DNA of 13,082 nt from an uncultured bacterium (GTDB lineage Bacteria > Planctomycetota > UBA1135 > GCA-002686595): assembly GCA_913058555.1 (NCBI GenBank), contig CAJXRJ010000141.1:1-13082 (forward strand), read 5' to 3'. Of the stretch, positions 7,047 through 13,082 are shown one piece after another. The position numbers and the translations under genes were made by a program. The number at the start of each line of letters is the position of its first letter. The stretch's first letter is position 1. The notes beneath the pieces were generated by a model. It was not told the origin of the DNA, did not search any database, and saw only the letters and a list, made by a program, of their open reading frames with translations.

Positions 7047-8632
7047 CCGCAGCTGCCGCACCCGGCGGCGTCGCCGCCCCCACAAAGGCGCGCTTCGATA
7101 GCCTTCGAGGTGGGTGTGACCGAAAGTCCACCGAGAGCCGTACAGCGCAGTTCGCGGGCCATGTTCTCCGATATCTCCCGGTGGGCGTCGAGCACCTCGT
7201 CCAATGGGATGAGATGGTCGTAGCCGGCGAGGGAGATGTTCGCGCTTGCGATGGCGTTGGCCGCCCCCGCGATGTTCCTCCCAAGGCAAGGGGCCTCCAC
7301 CCGGTTCGCCACTGGGTCGCACACGAGGCCCAGGACGTTCTGCAGCGCGTGGCTCGCGGCGGAGAGCGCCAGATCCGCTCCGCCCCCGGCCAGCTCCACG
7401 AGCGCCGCCGCGGCCATCGCTGCCCCCGCACCCGTTTCCGCTTGGCACCCGCCGACTTCCGCAGCGAAGCTCGAGCGTGTCGCAACGAACACTCCGATCA
7501 GCCCGCCGGCAAGCATCGCTCGCAACGTCTCCTCCTCCGTCGCACCGCAGGCTTCGGCGGCGGCCAAGCAGGTTCCCGGGAACGTCCCGCAGGAGCCCGC
7601 CGTCGGCGCGGCGATGAACACGCCCATGGAGCTCTTGACCTCCATCAGCGCCGTGACGTACAGGATCGCCTTGTTCAGTACCCCACCTTCGATCAGGCTG
7701 CCCGCGTCCATCCTCTCTTGGAAGCGGTGGCTCTGCCGCGGGAGGATCCTGTCCTTGTACTCCGTGCCCGCAAGGCCCTCCTTGACCCCGGCGCGCACGA
7801 TCCCGAGGAGGCGTCGCATGACCCCCATCACCTCGTCCGCGCCGATGCCCCCACGGGCCGTCTCGTACTCCATGGCGAAGTCGGAGAGCCTACGCGCGGA
7901 AGGATCCGCCGCTGCCACCATCTCCCCCGCGTGGAGAAACGGAACGGCCAGTCCGCGCCGCGACCTGACGGGCAGAACCGACCCGAGGAAACGAACGCGG
8001 TCGACGCCAGGAAGTGCCGCAAGGACATCCCCGCCCAAGTGAGCCTGTCCCTCGACGATCAGCAGCCAAGGCCCGTCGCCCGCAACGGTCACCCGATCGA
8101 CGGCGCCTTCGGGCTGGCCCTCGATCGCCTGCCGGCAATCTTCGGGCTCGCTCGAGACGTCGAGTAGCGTCGCCTCGAAGTCCCCAAAGAGCGACACGGA
8201 CACGCCGTCGATCTCGATCACCTCGATCATTCCACCTCCGGTGGAAAGCCCCACCAGTCGATGGGTTTCACCGCCGCGCTCCACCGTCATCCGATAGGTG
8301 TTGGGGTGAGGGTCATGGAGCTCGAGGATGCGCATCTCGAGCTGGATGCCCGCCCCATCGAGGTGCTCGCGGGACCGGGGCAGACGCTCGTCATCGGCTT
8401 CCCACCCGAGCAGCCCACTGAAGAGGCCGATGTCCGACCCTTGGCTGTCATGGGTCGTCGCCAGGGAGCCCTCGGTGTCGAATTCGATCAAAACCGAATC
8501 GGGCTGGCCCCCACAAAGGTCCCGCACGAGGCGGCCAATGCGGACGGAGGCGGCGGAATGGGAACTCGACGGACCGCGCATCACCGGCCCGATCACGTCG
8601 TTGAAGATGCTGGGGGGAAGCTGTGCGGCCAT
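7043..8632 (-). CDS. sdaA: L-serine dehydratase, single-chain Fe-S type
   Basis: A 529-residue enzyme that should deaminate L-serine to pyruvate and ammonia with a [4Fe-4S] cluster. Residues 1-155 are the beta domain (motif GPSSSHSA at 20-27). About 178-222 is a short region resembling a reduced ACT regulatory domain. About 230-510 is the catalytic alpha domain (APTAGSCG 342-349, GGCQAETG 394-401, CDPVANRVEAPC 438-449). C396, C438 and C449 are spaced 42 and 11 apart, the spacing I recall for the three cluster cysteines C343, C385 and C396 of the Legionella pneumophila enzyme. In that enzyme a C-terminal cysteine is the fourth ligand in the resting state; here the tail carries C517, C525 and C528. 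Bacillus-type enzymes use two separate chains with ACT in beta, so this looks like a fusion of that layout. It is divergent from the methyltransferase gene across 81 bp. No strong Shine-Dalgarno sequence is visible. Confidence 0.95.
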   Translation of the reverse strand: MAAQLPPSIFNDVIGPVMRGPSSSHSAASVRIGRLVRDLCGGQPDSVLIEFDTEGSLATTHDSQGSDIGLFSGLLGWEADDERLPRSREHLDGAGIQLEMRILELHDPHPNTYRMTVERGGETHRLVGLSTGGGMIEVIEIDGVSVSLFGDFEATLLDVSSEPEDCRQAIEGQPEGAVDRVTVAGDGPWLLIVEGQAHLGGDVLAALPGVDRVRFLGSVLPVRSRRGLAVPFLHAGEMVAAADPSARRLSDFAMEYETARGGIGADEVMGVMRRLLGIVRAGVKEGLAGTEYKDRILPRQSHRFQERMDAGSLIEGGVLNKAILYVTALMEVKSSMGVFIAAPTAGSCGTFPGTCLAAAEACGATEEETLRAMLAGGLIGVFVATRSSFAAEVGGCQAETGAGAAMAAAALVELAGGGADLALSAASHALQNVLGLVCDPVANRVEAPCLGRNIAGAANAIASANISLAGYDHLIPLDEVLDAHREISENMARELRCTALGGLSVTPTSKAIEARLCGGGDAAGCGSCG

Positions 8633-8713
8633 GACTGGAAGATCCTACCGTACGGCTCCTACCCCGACGCTGACCGCCTCGGGTCCTCGGCACGGCCCCC
8701 CGATTCCATCGCC
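8633..8713. promoter_or_regulatory. Short divergent promoter region between sdaA and the methyltransferase
   Basis: These 81 bp lie between two divergent starts, so promoters for both genes are expected here. It contains a perfect 8-bp palindrome CCGTACGG at 8648-8655, close to the sdaA start, and a weak -10-like TAGGAT on the minus strand (8642-8647). Neither has a convincing -35 partner. The palindrome could be an operator. Confidence 0.35.
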
Positions 8714-9688
8714 ATGACCCTCACGCCGGCGCTGCTGCAACGCGCGATCGACTCCCGCTCGGATCTCATCGCCGACCTGTCCTCGGAGCTCACAGACTGC
8801 TACCGCCTCTTCCACGGCGTGGCAGAGGGTCGCCCCGGGCTGACGATCGATCGCTACGGCCCGGTGCTCCTGGCTCAAACCTGGGCGGACAAACTGAGCG
8901 CCGACGAACTCGACGCGTTCCTGGGGAGCGCGGGCGATCTCGTTCCCGTCTACAACCACCGGGCCAAGCCCGTGGACTTTGAGGCCCACTTCCCGGTGGA
9001 GCCCATGGAGGCCGAGGGCCATGAACTGGGGATGACCTACGACGTGCGCCCACGTCACCGTGGACAGGACCCGCTGATCTTCCTCGACTTCCGCGCGGCT
9101 CGAAGACAGGTGCGTATCAACAGCCCGGGCAAGAGCGTCCTGAATCTGTTTGGCTACACCTGCACCATGGGTCAGGTCGCCCACACGATGGGAGCGACCT
9201 ACGTCCTCAACGTGGACTTCGCGTCCTCCGCCCTGGAAGTAGGCCGCTCCAACGTGGGGCGCAATGACCCCGGAACGGGCACCATCGAGTTTGTGCAGAG
9301 CGACTGCCTGCCCGCCCTCTGGCAGCTCGCGGGCAAGGACTTGCCCCGCCGCCGCGAGCCTGAGGTCTTCCTCAAGCCCATGCGGTTTGACATCGTCGTC
9401 TTGGATCCACCCCGGTACAGCAAGGGGCGGTTTGGGACGGTGGACGTCGTCGGCGACTACCCGAGCCTCCTCAAGCCTTGCCTTCGGATCTGCGCGCCCG
9501 GTGGCCACGTGCTCGCCACCAACCACGTCCCGTCCGTCAGCCTTGCCGACTGGCTCGACGTCGTGCGCCGGACAGTCGAGAAGGCTGGGCGCTCCCTCGT
9601 CGGCCTCGAGGTCCTTCCCCCGGAGGCCGACTTCCCGAGCTTCGACGGCAGCCACCCCCTCAAGATGGCGTGGCTGACCCTCGATTGA
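8714..9688 (+). CDS. SAM-dependent rRNA methyltransferase, RlmI/RlmK-like (COG1092 type)
   Basis: A 324-residue class I methyltransferase, probably acting on 23S rRNA. The N-terminal part (TDCYRLFHGVAEGRPGLTID, about 27-46) matches the region that precedes the Rossmann fold in RlmI and the RlmK half of RlmKL. LDFRAARRQVR (124-134) corresponds to their conserved D-x-R-x-x-R segment. The SAM site follows: LNLFGYTCTMG (143-153), acidic D168 after strand beta-2, D197 (FVQSDC) and the catalytic-face motif VLDPPRYSKG (229-238). RlmI proteins begin with a PUA RNA-binding domain of about 70 residues; it is absent here. I chose the ATG at 8714 because the open frame upstream (back to 8261) lies antisense to the serine dehydratase and has no family resemblance. 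Whether it makes m5C (RlmI) or m7G (RlmK) cannot be decided by eye. Its 3' end converges on the SPFH operon with a 9-bp gap. Confidence 0.88.
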   Translation: MTLTPALLQRAIDSRSDLIADLSSELTDCYRLFHGVAEGRPGLTIDRYGPVLLAQTWADKLSADELDAFLGSAGDLVPVYNHRAKPVDFEAHFPVEPMEAEGHELGMTYDVRPRHRGQDPLIFLDFRAARRQVRINSPGKSVLNLFGYTCTMGQVAHTMGATYVLNVDFASSALEVGRSNVGRNDPGTGTIEFVQSDCLPALWQLAGKDLPRRREPEVFLKPMRFDIVVLDPPRYSKGRFGTVDVVGDYPSLLKPCLRICAPGGHVLATNHVPSVSLADWLDVVRRTVEKAGRSLVGLEVLPPEADFPSFDGSHPLKMAWLTLD

Positions 9689-9697
9689 CGGGGCCCG

Positions 9698-10906
9698 CTA
9701 CTGCCCGACGAGCATGCGGCTCAGCTCGTCGAGGTTGAGCACGGACGGCACGGCTGGGTTGTTCGAGTCGAGGGTTACCGATTTGAACTTGAGGTTCTGC
9801 GCCGCGTCCCGGGCGAGCATCAGCCGCCCGCCTTCGGACTCGAGGGCCTCGTTCATGAGCTGCTCCCGAAGGGCTTCCGCTTTGGCGATCGCCAAGCGGC
9901 CCCCCGCCAAGGACTTCTCGTACGTGTTGTCCGCCGCGGTTTCCTTTTCGAACGCGTAGGCCGCGGCCGCCCGTTCCACATCCCGCACTTCGCTGGAGAG
10001 GCGCAGCCGCTCCTCCTCCAGGACATAGTCGAGTGCGGCCCGGCGCTCGCCCTCGGCACGCTCCACGGCGTCGCGTTCGACCTGCAGCTCGTAGTTGCGC
10101 TCATCCCTGCGGGCTAGCATCGCATCGGTCAAGATGCGCTGCTCGAGGAGCTTCTGCTCCATGAGCTCGACCTCGAAGGCGGGCGGAAACCACATCGAGG
10201 AGATATGCACGCCGCGTGCTTCCAAATGGAAGGGATCGAGGGCCACCTGCACGGCGGCGAGCGTCCGCTCTTCCGCGGCACTGCGGGCGTCTACACTCGA
10301 CCAGTCGTCCCGGGACAGGCCCGCCAACTCATCGGACAAGACCCGCTCGATCGCAGCCTTGGCGAGAACCGGGTAAGTCCCTCGGGTTCCGTCCTGGACC
10401 AAACGGTGGGCCTTGCCGGCCTGAAGTCGATAAGCCACGGTGACACCGAGGGTGATCTCCAGATCGTCCGGGGTCCGGAGCTCAAGGGAAGGCGCGTCGT
10501 TGCCCTCACTCTCCATGCCGAACCGCACGAATCGCGTGCGGCCGTCCAGGCGGTGGAGGCTCTCGCGTCCGGGGATCACAAAGAGCTTGGACGGCCCTAT
10601 GTCCTCCGGCACCACGCCGGCACCCTCACCCCAGTTCTTCTGAAGGACGCCGATCTCCGTGGGCAGAATGGTCTGGGTCGTGGCCTTCAGTGCCCCGACG
10701 GTGAGGCCTGCCAAGAATACGGCGACCGCAGCGATGCGAATCAAGGGCCCCACGGGCCGGATCAAGGAACGCAGCAGCTTCGACCTCCACAGGCCGACGG
10801 CCGCGCGGCGACCGGTGCCGAAGAGCCGAGCGACCCCGGTGGTTGCCACGGCAATGAGCTTGGAGAACGCACTGGAGAGCGGATCGATGATGTTGGGAAA
10901 TCTCAT
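9698..10906 (-). CDS. SPFH/band-7 (prohibitin-like) membrane protein, second gene of a pair
   Basis: A 402-residue protein with an amphipathic, basic N-terminus, one transmembrane segment at about 55-74, then an SPFH domain (about 80-265; PTEIGVLQKNWGEG and LELRTPDDLEITLGVTVAYRL are typical strands) and a long charged coiled coil (about 247-360: VERAEGERRAALDYVLEEER, repeated Ala/Glu/Arg heptads). The C-terminus (PSVLNLDELSRMLVGQ) is a short conserved-looking tail. SPFH proteins oligomerise into membrane-bound rings or scaffolds that organise proteases or lipid microdomains (HflK/HflC, prohibitin, flotillin). It follows the other SPFH gene by 14 bp on the same strand, so the two are almost certainly co-transcribed and probably co-assemble. 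No FtsH-type protease or NfeD-type partner is encoded in the window. The N-terminal region of about 50 residues before the membrane helix is longer than in HflC. Confidence 0.88.
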   Translation of the reverse strand: MRFPNIIDPLSSAFSKLIAVATTGVARLFGTGRRAAVGLWRSKLLRSLIRPVGPLIRIAAVAVFLAGLTVGALKATTQTILPTEIGVLQKNWGEGAGVVPEDIGPSKLFVIPGRESLHRLDGRTRFVRFGMESEGNDAPSLELRTPDDLEITLGVTVAYRLQAGKAHRLVQDGTRGTYPVLAKAAIERVLSDELAGLSRDDWSSVDARSAAEERTLAAVQVALDPFHLEARGVHISSMWFPPAFEVELMEQKLLEQRILTDAMLARRDERNYELQVERDAVERAEGERRAALDYVLEEERLRLSSEVRDVERAAAAYAFEKETAADNTYEKSLAGGRLAIAKAEALREQLMNEALESEGGRLMLARDAAQNLKFKSVTLDSNNPAVPSVLNLDELSRMLVGQ

Positions 10907-10920
10907 GGCCTGAATCCGAA

Positions 10921-11991
10921 TCAGTGGGTCCCTGTCTGGTTGGCGCGGAGCACTCCGCCGGAGAAGACTTCGAAGGGCCGGATCTCGAACTGAACGTTGG
11001 AGAGCCCGTCCACGAGGGCACGGCGCACCGCCATGAGCCCCTTGGCCGCGAGCGCATCCGCTCTTGCCTGAAGTCCTTCGGCCTCGCTCGTGTACTTCGT
11101 CACTAGGGAATCCGCACGGCTCAGCATCTCGTCAAGCTGCCGCGTCCCCGCTGCAATGCGGGCTCCCTGGTCCCGGTCCGCCGCATCACGCTTGCGCAGC
11201 GCCAGGCGCTTGGCTTCCGCCAAGTCCAAGACGAACTTGCTCCGCATCCGGGCCGCCTCGAGCGACTTATCCCGCTCGATCTTCGCCAGTCGATCGTCCC
11301 TGGAAGCACGAAGCTGCTCCAGCTCCTGGTCGATCTTCATCTTCTCCTGCTCGGCGACCTGGCGGCGCTGGACTACCGACTCATACTCCTTGGGGAACGC
11401 GGGCGCGGAGGTAGAGAGCTCGAGCACCACCAGCCCGTGGGCCCCCACCAACTCCGTCAGCCGCGCTTTGGCTTCGAGGCGGCCAGCACGAAGGTTGTCT
11501 TGGCGCACGACTTCCTCCGCGGTGAAGCGTCCAAACGCTGCGCGCAACGCGGAACGGGCGTAGGCGTCCATGAGTCCATGGCGCCAGGCGTAGTCGCCCC
11601 CCTGATCCCGCATCACGTCCCAGGCCCGATCCGGGCTCACCCCGTATTGGATACGGACGTCCTCGAACCACACGGTCGACCCATCCGCAGCACGCACCGA
11701 GAGCCTCGGAACGAAGTTGTCGTTCTTCCACTCGTTCCCGTTCATCGCGTACTCAACGGGGCTCTTGACGAGGCTGTAGGCGTCCTCGAGGAAAGGCCGC
11801 AAGAGCCGAAAGCCCGGCGTATCGTCCACTTGAACGTCGCCGGTGAAGGAATCCACCACCGCCGTCACTTCATGGTCGGACGTTTCGAGAATGGTCCCCG
11901 TCCCGGACGACTCATTCAGCCAATACAAGACGAGTCCCCCCCCGGCGACAAAGCCGAGGAGACACTCCACGAAGGAGGGAAAGAGCCGCAT
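10921..11991 (-). CDS. SPFH/band-7-like membrane protein, first gene of a pair
   Basis: A 356-residue protein with an N-terminal transmembrane anchor (about 7-25), a divergent SPFH domain (about 38-208; VRAADGSTVWFEDVRIQYGVSPDRAW is the recognisable core and APAFPKEYESVVQRRQVAEQ the exit into the coil), a coiled coil (about 205-315 with dense Glu/Arg/Lys/Ala heptads) and a C-terminal QFEIRPFEVFSGG segment. It is less typical than its partner, so the family call rests on overall architecture and on the paired position. The coil length and single N-terminal anchor match its neighbour, supporting a heteromeric HflK/HflC-like complex; that is inference. The ATG at 11991 is the only sensible start and has no Shine-Dalgarno sequence. 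The gene probably leads the two-gene operon, with its promoter in the region up to 12198. Confidence 0.78.
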   Translation of the reverse strand: MRLFPSFVECLLGFVAGGGLVLYWLNESSGTGTILETSDHEVTAVVDSFTGDVQVDDTPGFRLLRPFLEDAYSLVKSPVEYAMNGNEWKNDNFVPRLSVRAADGSTVWFEDVRIQYGVSPDRAWDVMRDQGGDYAWRHGLMDAYARSALRAAFGRFTAEEVVRQDNLRAGRLEAKARLTELVGAHGLVVLELSTSAPAFPKEYESVVQRRQVAEQEKMKIDQELEQLRASRDDRLAKIERDKSLEAARMRSKFVLDLAEAKRLALRKRDAADRDQGARIAAGTRQLDEMLSRADSLVTKYTSEAEGLQARADALAAKGLMAVRRALVDGLSNVQFEIRPFEVFSGGVLRANQTGTH

Positions 11992-12098
11992 GGGGGCACC
12001 GGAGAAGCTGGGGAGAAGCGAGTGTGAGAACGCGGCGGATTAAGGCCGTCCATCCGCGCCCGTGCGGCTCCAGACGACCCCGCCCCGGCGTTCTTCCC

Positions 12099-12117
12099 GC
12101 CGTTTCCCCAAAACGGC
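12099..12117 (-). terminator. Possible terminator hairpin, GCCGTTT stem
   Basis: A perfect 7-bp inverted repeat (GCCGTTT at 12099-12105, AAACGGC at 12111-12117) with a 5-nt loop CCCCA lies 82 bp past the esterase stop. It is the best hairpin in the region. No U-tract follows on the minus strand, so it may be a weak terminator or an operator for the SPFH operon. Confidence 0.35.
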
Positions 12118-12154
12118 TCGGGCCCCAAAGCGGCCCTCCCGAACGGGCTGGGCA

Positions 12155-12174
12155 GGCCCCAGGGGCATGGGGCC
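12155..12174 (-). terminator. Possible terminator hairpin, GGCCCC stem
   Basis: A 6-bp inverted repeat (GGCCCC at 12155-12160, GGGGCC at 12169-12174) with an 8-nt loop starts about 24 bp after the esterase stop. In such GC-rich DNA this stem could be chance, and there is no U-tract. Confidence 0.25.
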
Positions 12175-12198
12175 CCCTCGCGCTCACGACCTGCGCGG

Positions 12199-13082
12199 TC
12201 AGTCCCCCAGGGCACCGAGGACGTCGACCATCGCGCGCCCGAGCCCCTCGCCGATCAGATAGTAGGTCTCCGCATTCTGGTTCCAGTGGTACGCCTGGCC
12301 GGACGGCGACTGCTCCTTCGGACGATAGAAGTCCCGCGTCGCCACGAAGGCCACGTTGCCCTGGAATTCGGGGCGCTCGGCGACCGCCGCCTGGGCCCGC
12401 ATCAGGGAAAGCGCCCGCGGATGGGTCTCCGTCCGGCCGCTCATCCCGGTCTCAGCCAGCACAAACGGCAACCCCGGAAGGCCAAGCTCCTTGCGGGCAT
12501 CTCGGATGAAGCACGCGAGGTTGTGCTCGTAGGCGTCATTGAAGGCCTGGTTGACCCGATCGTTCCAGCCCTGGTGCCAAGCGATGCCGCACACCTCTAG
12601 CTCCTTCCCCGCGAGGCTTGGGAAGCGTTCCCCGGCCTCCCCCAGCACCGTGCGCACCTCCCGGAAGAGGTCCAGATAGGACGCGCCCACTTCGCCCCCG
12701 GCGCTGGGCGGGCGGAAGTCCAGCCCAATGCTCTTGCCGCCCCAGGCCACCTTGATGAGCAGCACGGGCTCCTCAAACTCCTCTCCCACGACATGCCCGA
12801 ACCCAAGCTCGGGCCCAATGGTCTCTGGGCTGGAGCCGAAGCCCACGGTCAGTGGACCCTGACGCTCGAAGAAAGAAATCCAGACGTCGTCGCGGCTTCT
12901 CCATTCACCGGAGGAGCCCATCAGGTGCTGGAATCGAGCCGCCGTCTTCGGGGAGTTCACCAGGTACTCAAGGCTCCCCCGGCCACCGTTGCGCCTTTCG
13001 TCGACGTCGATGGCTCCGGCTCCCACCATGTTGGACTGGCCCGCGAGGATGAACACCTTGACCGTGCCTTGACCCACCTCAC
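12199..13082 (-). CDS. SASA/CE6-type carbohydrate acetylesterase, 5' end missing
   Basis: At least 292 residues of an SGNH-type esterase of the sialate O-acetylesterase / CE6 group, which removes O-acetyl groups from sugars. Numbering from the GTG at 13077: the nucleophile S15 is in FILAGQSNM (9-17), G94 lies in GPELGFG (88-94), AWGGKSI (111-117) gives the oxyanion-loop region, WHQGWND (167-173) matches the family's W-x-QG-E/W-x-D block, and H264 (AYHWNQ) is the likely catalytic histidine. The frame is open to the window edge (a GAG codon precedes the GTG) and the catalytic block starts only 8 residues in, so the true start, probably with a signal peptide, is beyond 13082. The substrate is unknown; acetylated xylan or another acetylated glycan fits better than sialic acid in a sulfatase-bearing bacterium. 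Confidence 0.92.
   Translation of the reverse strand, partial: EVGQGTVKVFILAGQSNMVGAGAIDVDERRNGGRGSLEYLVNSPKTAARFQHLMGSSGEWRSRDDVWISFFERQGPLTVGFGSSPETIGPELGFGHVVGEEFEEPVLLIKVAWGGKSIGLDFRPPSAGGEVGASYLDLFREVRTVLGEAGERFPSLAGKELEVCGIAWHQGWNDRVNQAFNDAYEHNLACFIRDARKELGLPGLPFVLAETGMSGRTETHPRALSLMRAQAAVAERPEFQGNVAFVATRDFYRPKEQSPSGQAYHWNQNAETYYLIGEGLGRAMVDVLGALGD

Larger units (their letters stand above)
11992..12198. promoter_or_regulatory. Intergenic region between the esterase and the SPFH operon
   Basis: This 207-bp region lies after the stop of the minus-strand esterase and before the start of the SPFH operon. It should hold the SPFH promoter and possibly an esterase terminator. Two hairpins (12099-12117 and 12155-12174) are listed separately. 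No clear -35/-10 pair, RNA gene or small ORF with a ribosome-binding site was seen. Confidence 0.4.

Noticed and set aside
7181..8167. 328-codon open frame on the plus strand
   Set aside because: Antisense to sdaA; Arg/His/Pro-rich with no recognisable domain.
8261..8713. N-terminal extension of the methyltransferase to an upstream ATG
   Set aside because: The added 151 residues lie antisense to the start of sdaA, show no PUA fold features, and the family match begins after 8714.
8645..9655. 336-codon open frame on the minus strand
   Set aside because: Antisense to the methyltransferase, which carries the SAM-binding and DPP motifs.
9698..11991. SPFH pair as part of an anti-phage or stress defence cluster
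   Set aside because: No nuclease, protease, NTPase or toxin-like gene accompanies it; the neighbours are an esterase and an rRNA methyltransferase.
12040..12190. Small RNA or attachment site in the C-rich intergenic stretch
   Set aside because: Only short GC-rich inverted repeats are present, with no direct repeats, integrase, tRNA fragment or promoter pattern.

Overview
The window is high-GC DNA (roughly two thirds G+C by eye) with ten protein-coding genes and no RNA genes, IS elements, phage genes or CRISPR array that I can see. The gene mix is a secreted sulfatase with a CAASR active-site motif, a SASA-type carbohydrate esterase, several exported beta-propeller-like proteins, a fused L-serine dehydratase and two SPFH membrane proteins. 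Together with the near-absence of Shine-Dalgarno sequences, this suggests an environmental Planctomycetota or similar lineage. That is inference from style, not from a marker gene. The first 16 bases match the 3' part of the Nextera/Tn5 mosaic-end adapter, so position 1 is an untrimmed contig or read end.

Layout: (1) 17-1009, minus: exported protein of unknown function, cut by the adapter at its C-terminus. (2) 1010-1223: divergent intergenic region with a C9 run and a nested inverted repeat just before the next start. (3) 1224-3362 and 3373-4803, plus: an apparent two-gene operon of a secreted beta-propeller/M19 dipeptidase fusion and a secreted sulfatase. (4) 4827-6188, minus: exported propeller-like protein, convergent with the sulfatase. 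(5) 6246-6971, minus: two-helix membrane protein of unknown function. (6) 7043-8632, minus: single-chain Fe-S L-serine dehydratase. (7) 8714-9688, plus: RlmI/RlmK-like methyltransferase, divergent from the dehydratase. (8) 9698-10906 and 10921-11991, minus: an operon of two different SPFH/band-7 membrane proteins. (9) 11992-12198: hairpin-bearing intergenic region. (10) 12199-13082, minus: SASA/CE6-type acetylesterase whose N-terminus lies beyond the window.

Functionally, the sulfatase, esterase and dipeptidase fit an organism that strips sulfate, acetyl and dipeptide groups from external polymers, and the serine dehydratase would feed serine into pyruvate. The link to serine is inference. 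The SPFH pair probably forms a membrane scaffold with an unidentified client. The most distinctive items are the propeller-dipeptidase fusion, the fused beta-ACT-alpha serine dehydratase with a cysteine-rich tail, and the two-gene SPFH operon. I found no convincing defence, mobile or wholly new multi-gene system.
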